13,361 nt of DNA from an uncultured Collinsella sp. (GTDB lineage: Bacteria; Actinomycetota; Coriobacteriia; Coriobacteriales; Coriobacteriaceae). Each line of letters opens with the position of its first letter. Positions within the stretch are counted from its first letter, which is position 1. A program made the translations under genes and the position numbers. Positions 13,135-13,361 of the stretch are shown here, one piece after another. Below the pieces are notes generated by a model. It worked only from the letters and a program-made list of their open reading frames with translations. It had not been told where the DNA came from and made no database searches. The stretch lies in NCBI GenBank assembly GCA_900544425.1, contig UQUX01000045.1, positions 1-13,361 of the forward strand, in the 5' to 3' direction.

Positions 13135-13361
13135 ATGAAAGCACTTCCGTTTCCCTGCATCCGCCCAGCTCAGGATCGCGTGCTCGAAGCGCTGCCGCAG
13201 ATGGGCGGCATCCTGAGCGGCAACGACGCCCTGCGCGGCGCCATCGCCGACGGGCTCATGCTCAAAGATCCGGGTGCGGCATACTACGTGTACGAGTGTT
13301 CGGGAGAGCCGGGGCGCGTGACAGGCGTTGTAGCAATTTGCCCGGTCGACGTACTGGCGGG
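13135..13361 (+). CDS. DUF1015 family protein, 5' end (runs off window)
   Basis: Seventy-five codons are present and the frame is open to the window end. The N-terminus MKALPFPCIRPAQDRVLEAL matches the typical start of DUF1015 proteins (a PF.aiRP motif near the N-terminus), whose function is unknown although they often lie beside serC and serA in Firmicutes and Actinobacteria. The start ATG has only a weak AGGA site. It follows the M20 gene by 39 bp on the same strand. The family call rests on the N-terminal motif and the neighbourhood, so it is less certain than the others; the full family length is about 400 aa. Confidence 0.65.
   Translation, partial: MKALPFPCIRPAQDRVLEALPQMGGILSGNDALRGAIADGLMLKDPGAAYYVYECSGEPGRVTGVVAICPVDVLA

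Overview
The window reads as chromosomal DNA from a high-GC actinobacterium, most likely a gut member of the Coriobacteriia such as Collinsella. That placement is inference, from the GC-rich third codon positions, an ATP-type PEP carboxykinase, an LctP-family lactate permease, a serC-serA pair and intergenic palindromic repeats of a kind I associate with that group. There are nine supported protein genes (two cut by the window edges), no rRNA, tRNA or CRISPR array, and several unusually structured intergenic regions.

Left part (1-3065). The 5' two thirds of pckA (minus) and a full LctP-type lactate/glycolate permease gene (minus) lie in series, a plausible lactate-to-gluconeogenesis pair. The 278 bp between them carry a 16-bp even palindrome in the pckA upstream region and a cluster of nested inverted repeats that ends exactly at the permease stop codon.

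Middle (3066-7828). A polysaccharide-flippase-like (MATE/Wzx superfamily) membrane protein with a long charged N-terminal extension (plus) converges on a PPP-type metallophosphatase (minus). The 395-bp gap between them holds a 123-bp element with 18-bp perfect terminal inverted repeats and a good bidirectional terminator. A divergent promoter region then leads to an NhaP2/CvrA-type K+(Na+)/H+ antiporter with a C-terminal TrkA_C-like region, followed by a possible tiny ORF behind a perfect Shine-Dalgarno sequence.

Right part (7829-13361). serC and serA form the core serine pathway operon and end at a strong hairpin. They are followed by a 190-bp MITE-like element with about 48-bp terminal inverted repeats, then a minus-strand gene for an AbiEi/DUF559-like endonuclease-fold protein that looks like an accessory insertion. 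Divergent from it are an M20 metallopeptidase/deacylase gene and the start of a DUF1015 gene. DUF1015 is often found near serC/serA, so the nuclease-like gene and the MITE-like element may interrupt an older serine neighbourhood.

The metabolic genes are ordinary. The most interesting material is the two terminal-inverted-repeat elements, the nested palindromes next to the lactate permease gene, the nuclease-like gene, and an apparently atypical active site in SerA. I found no clear multi-gene novel system.
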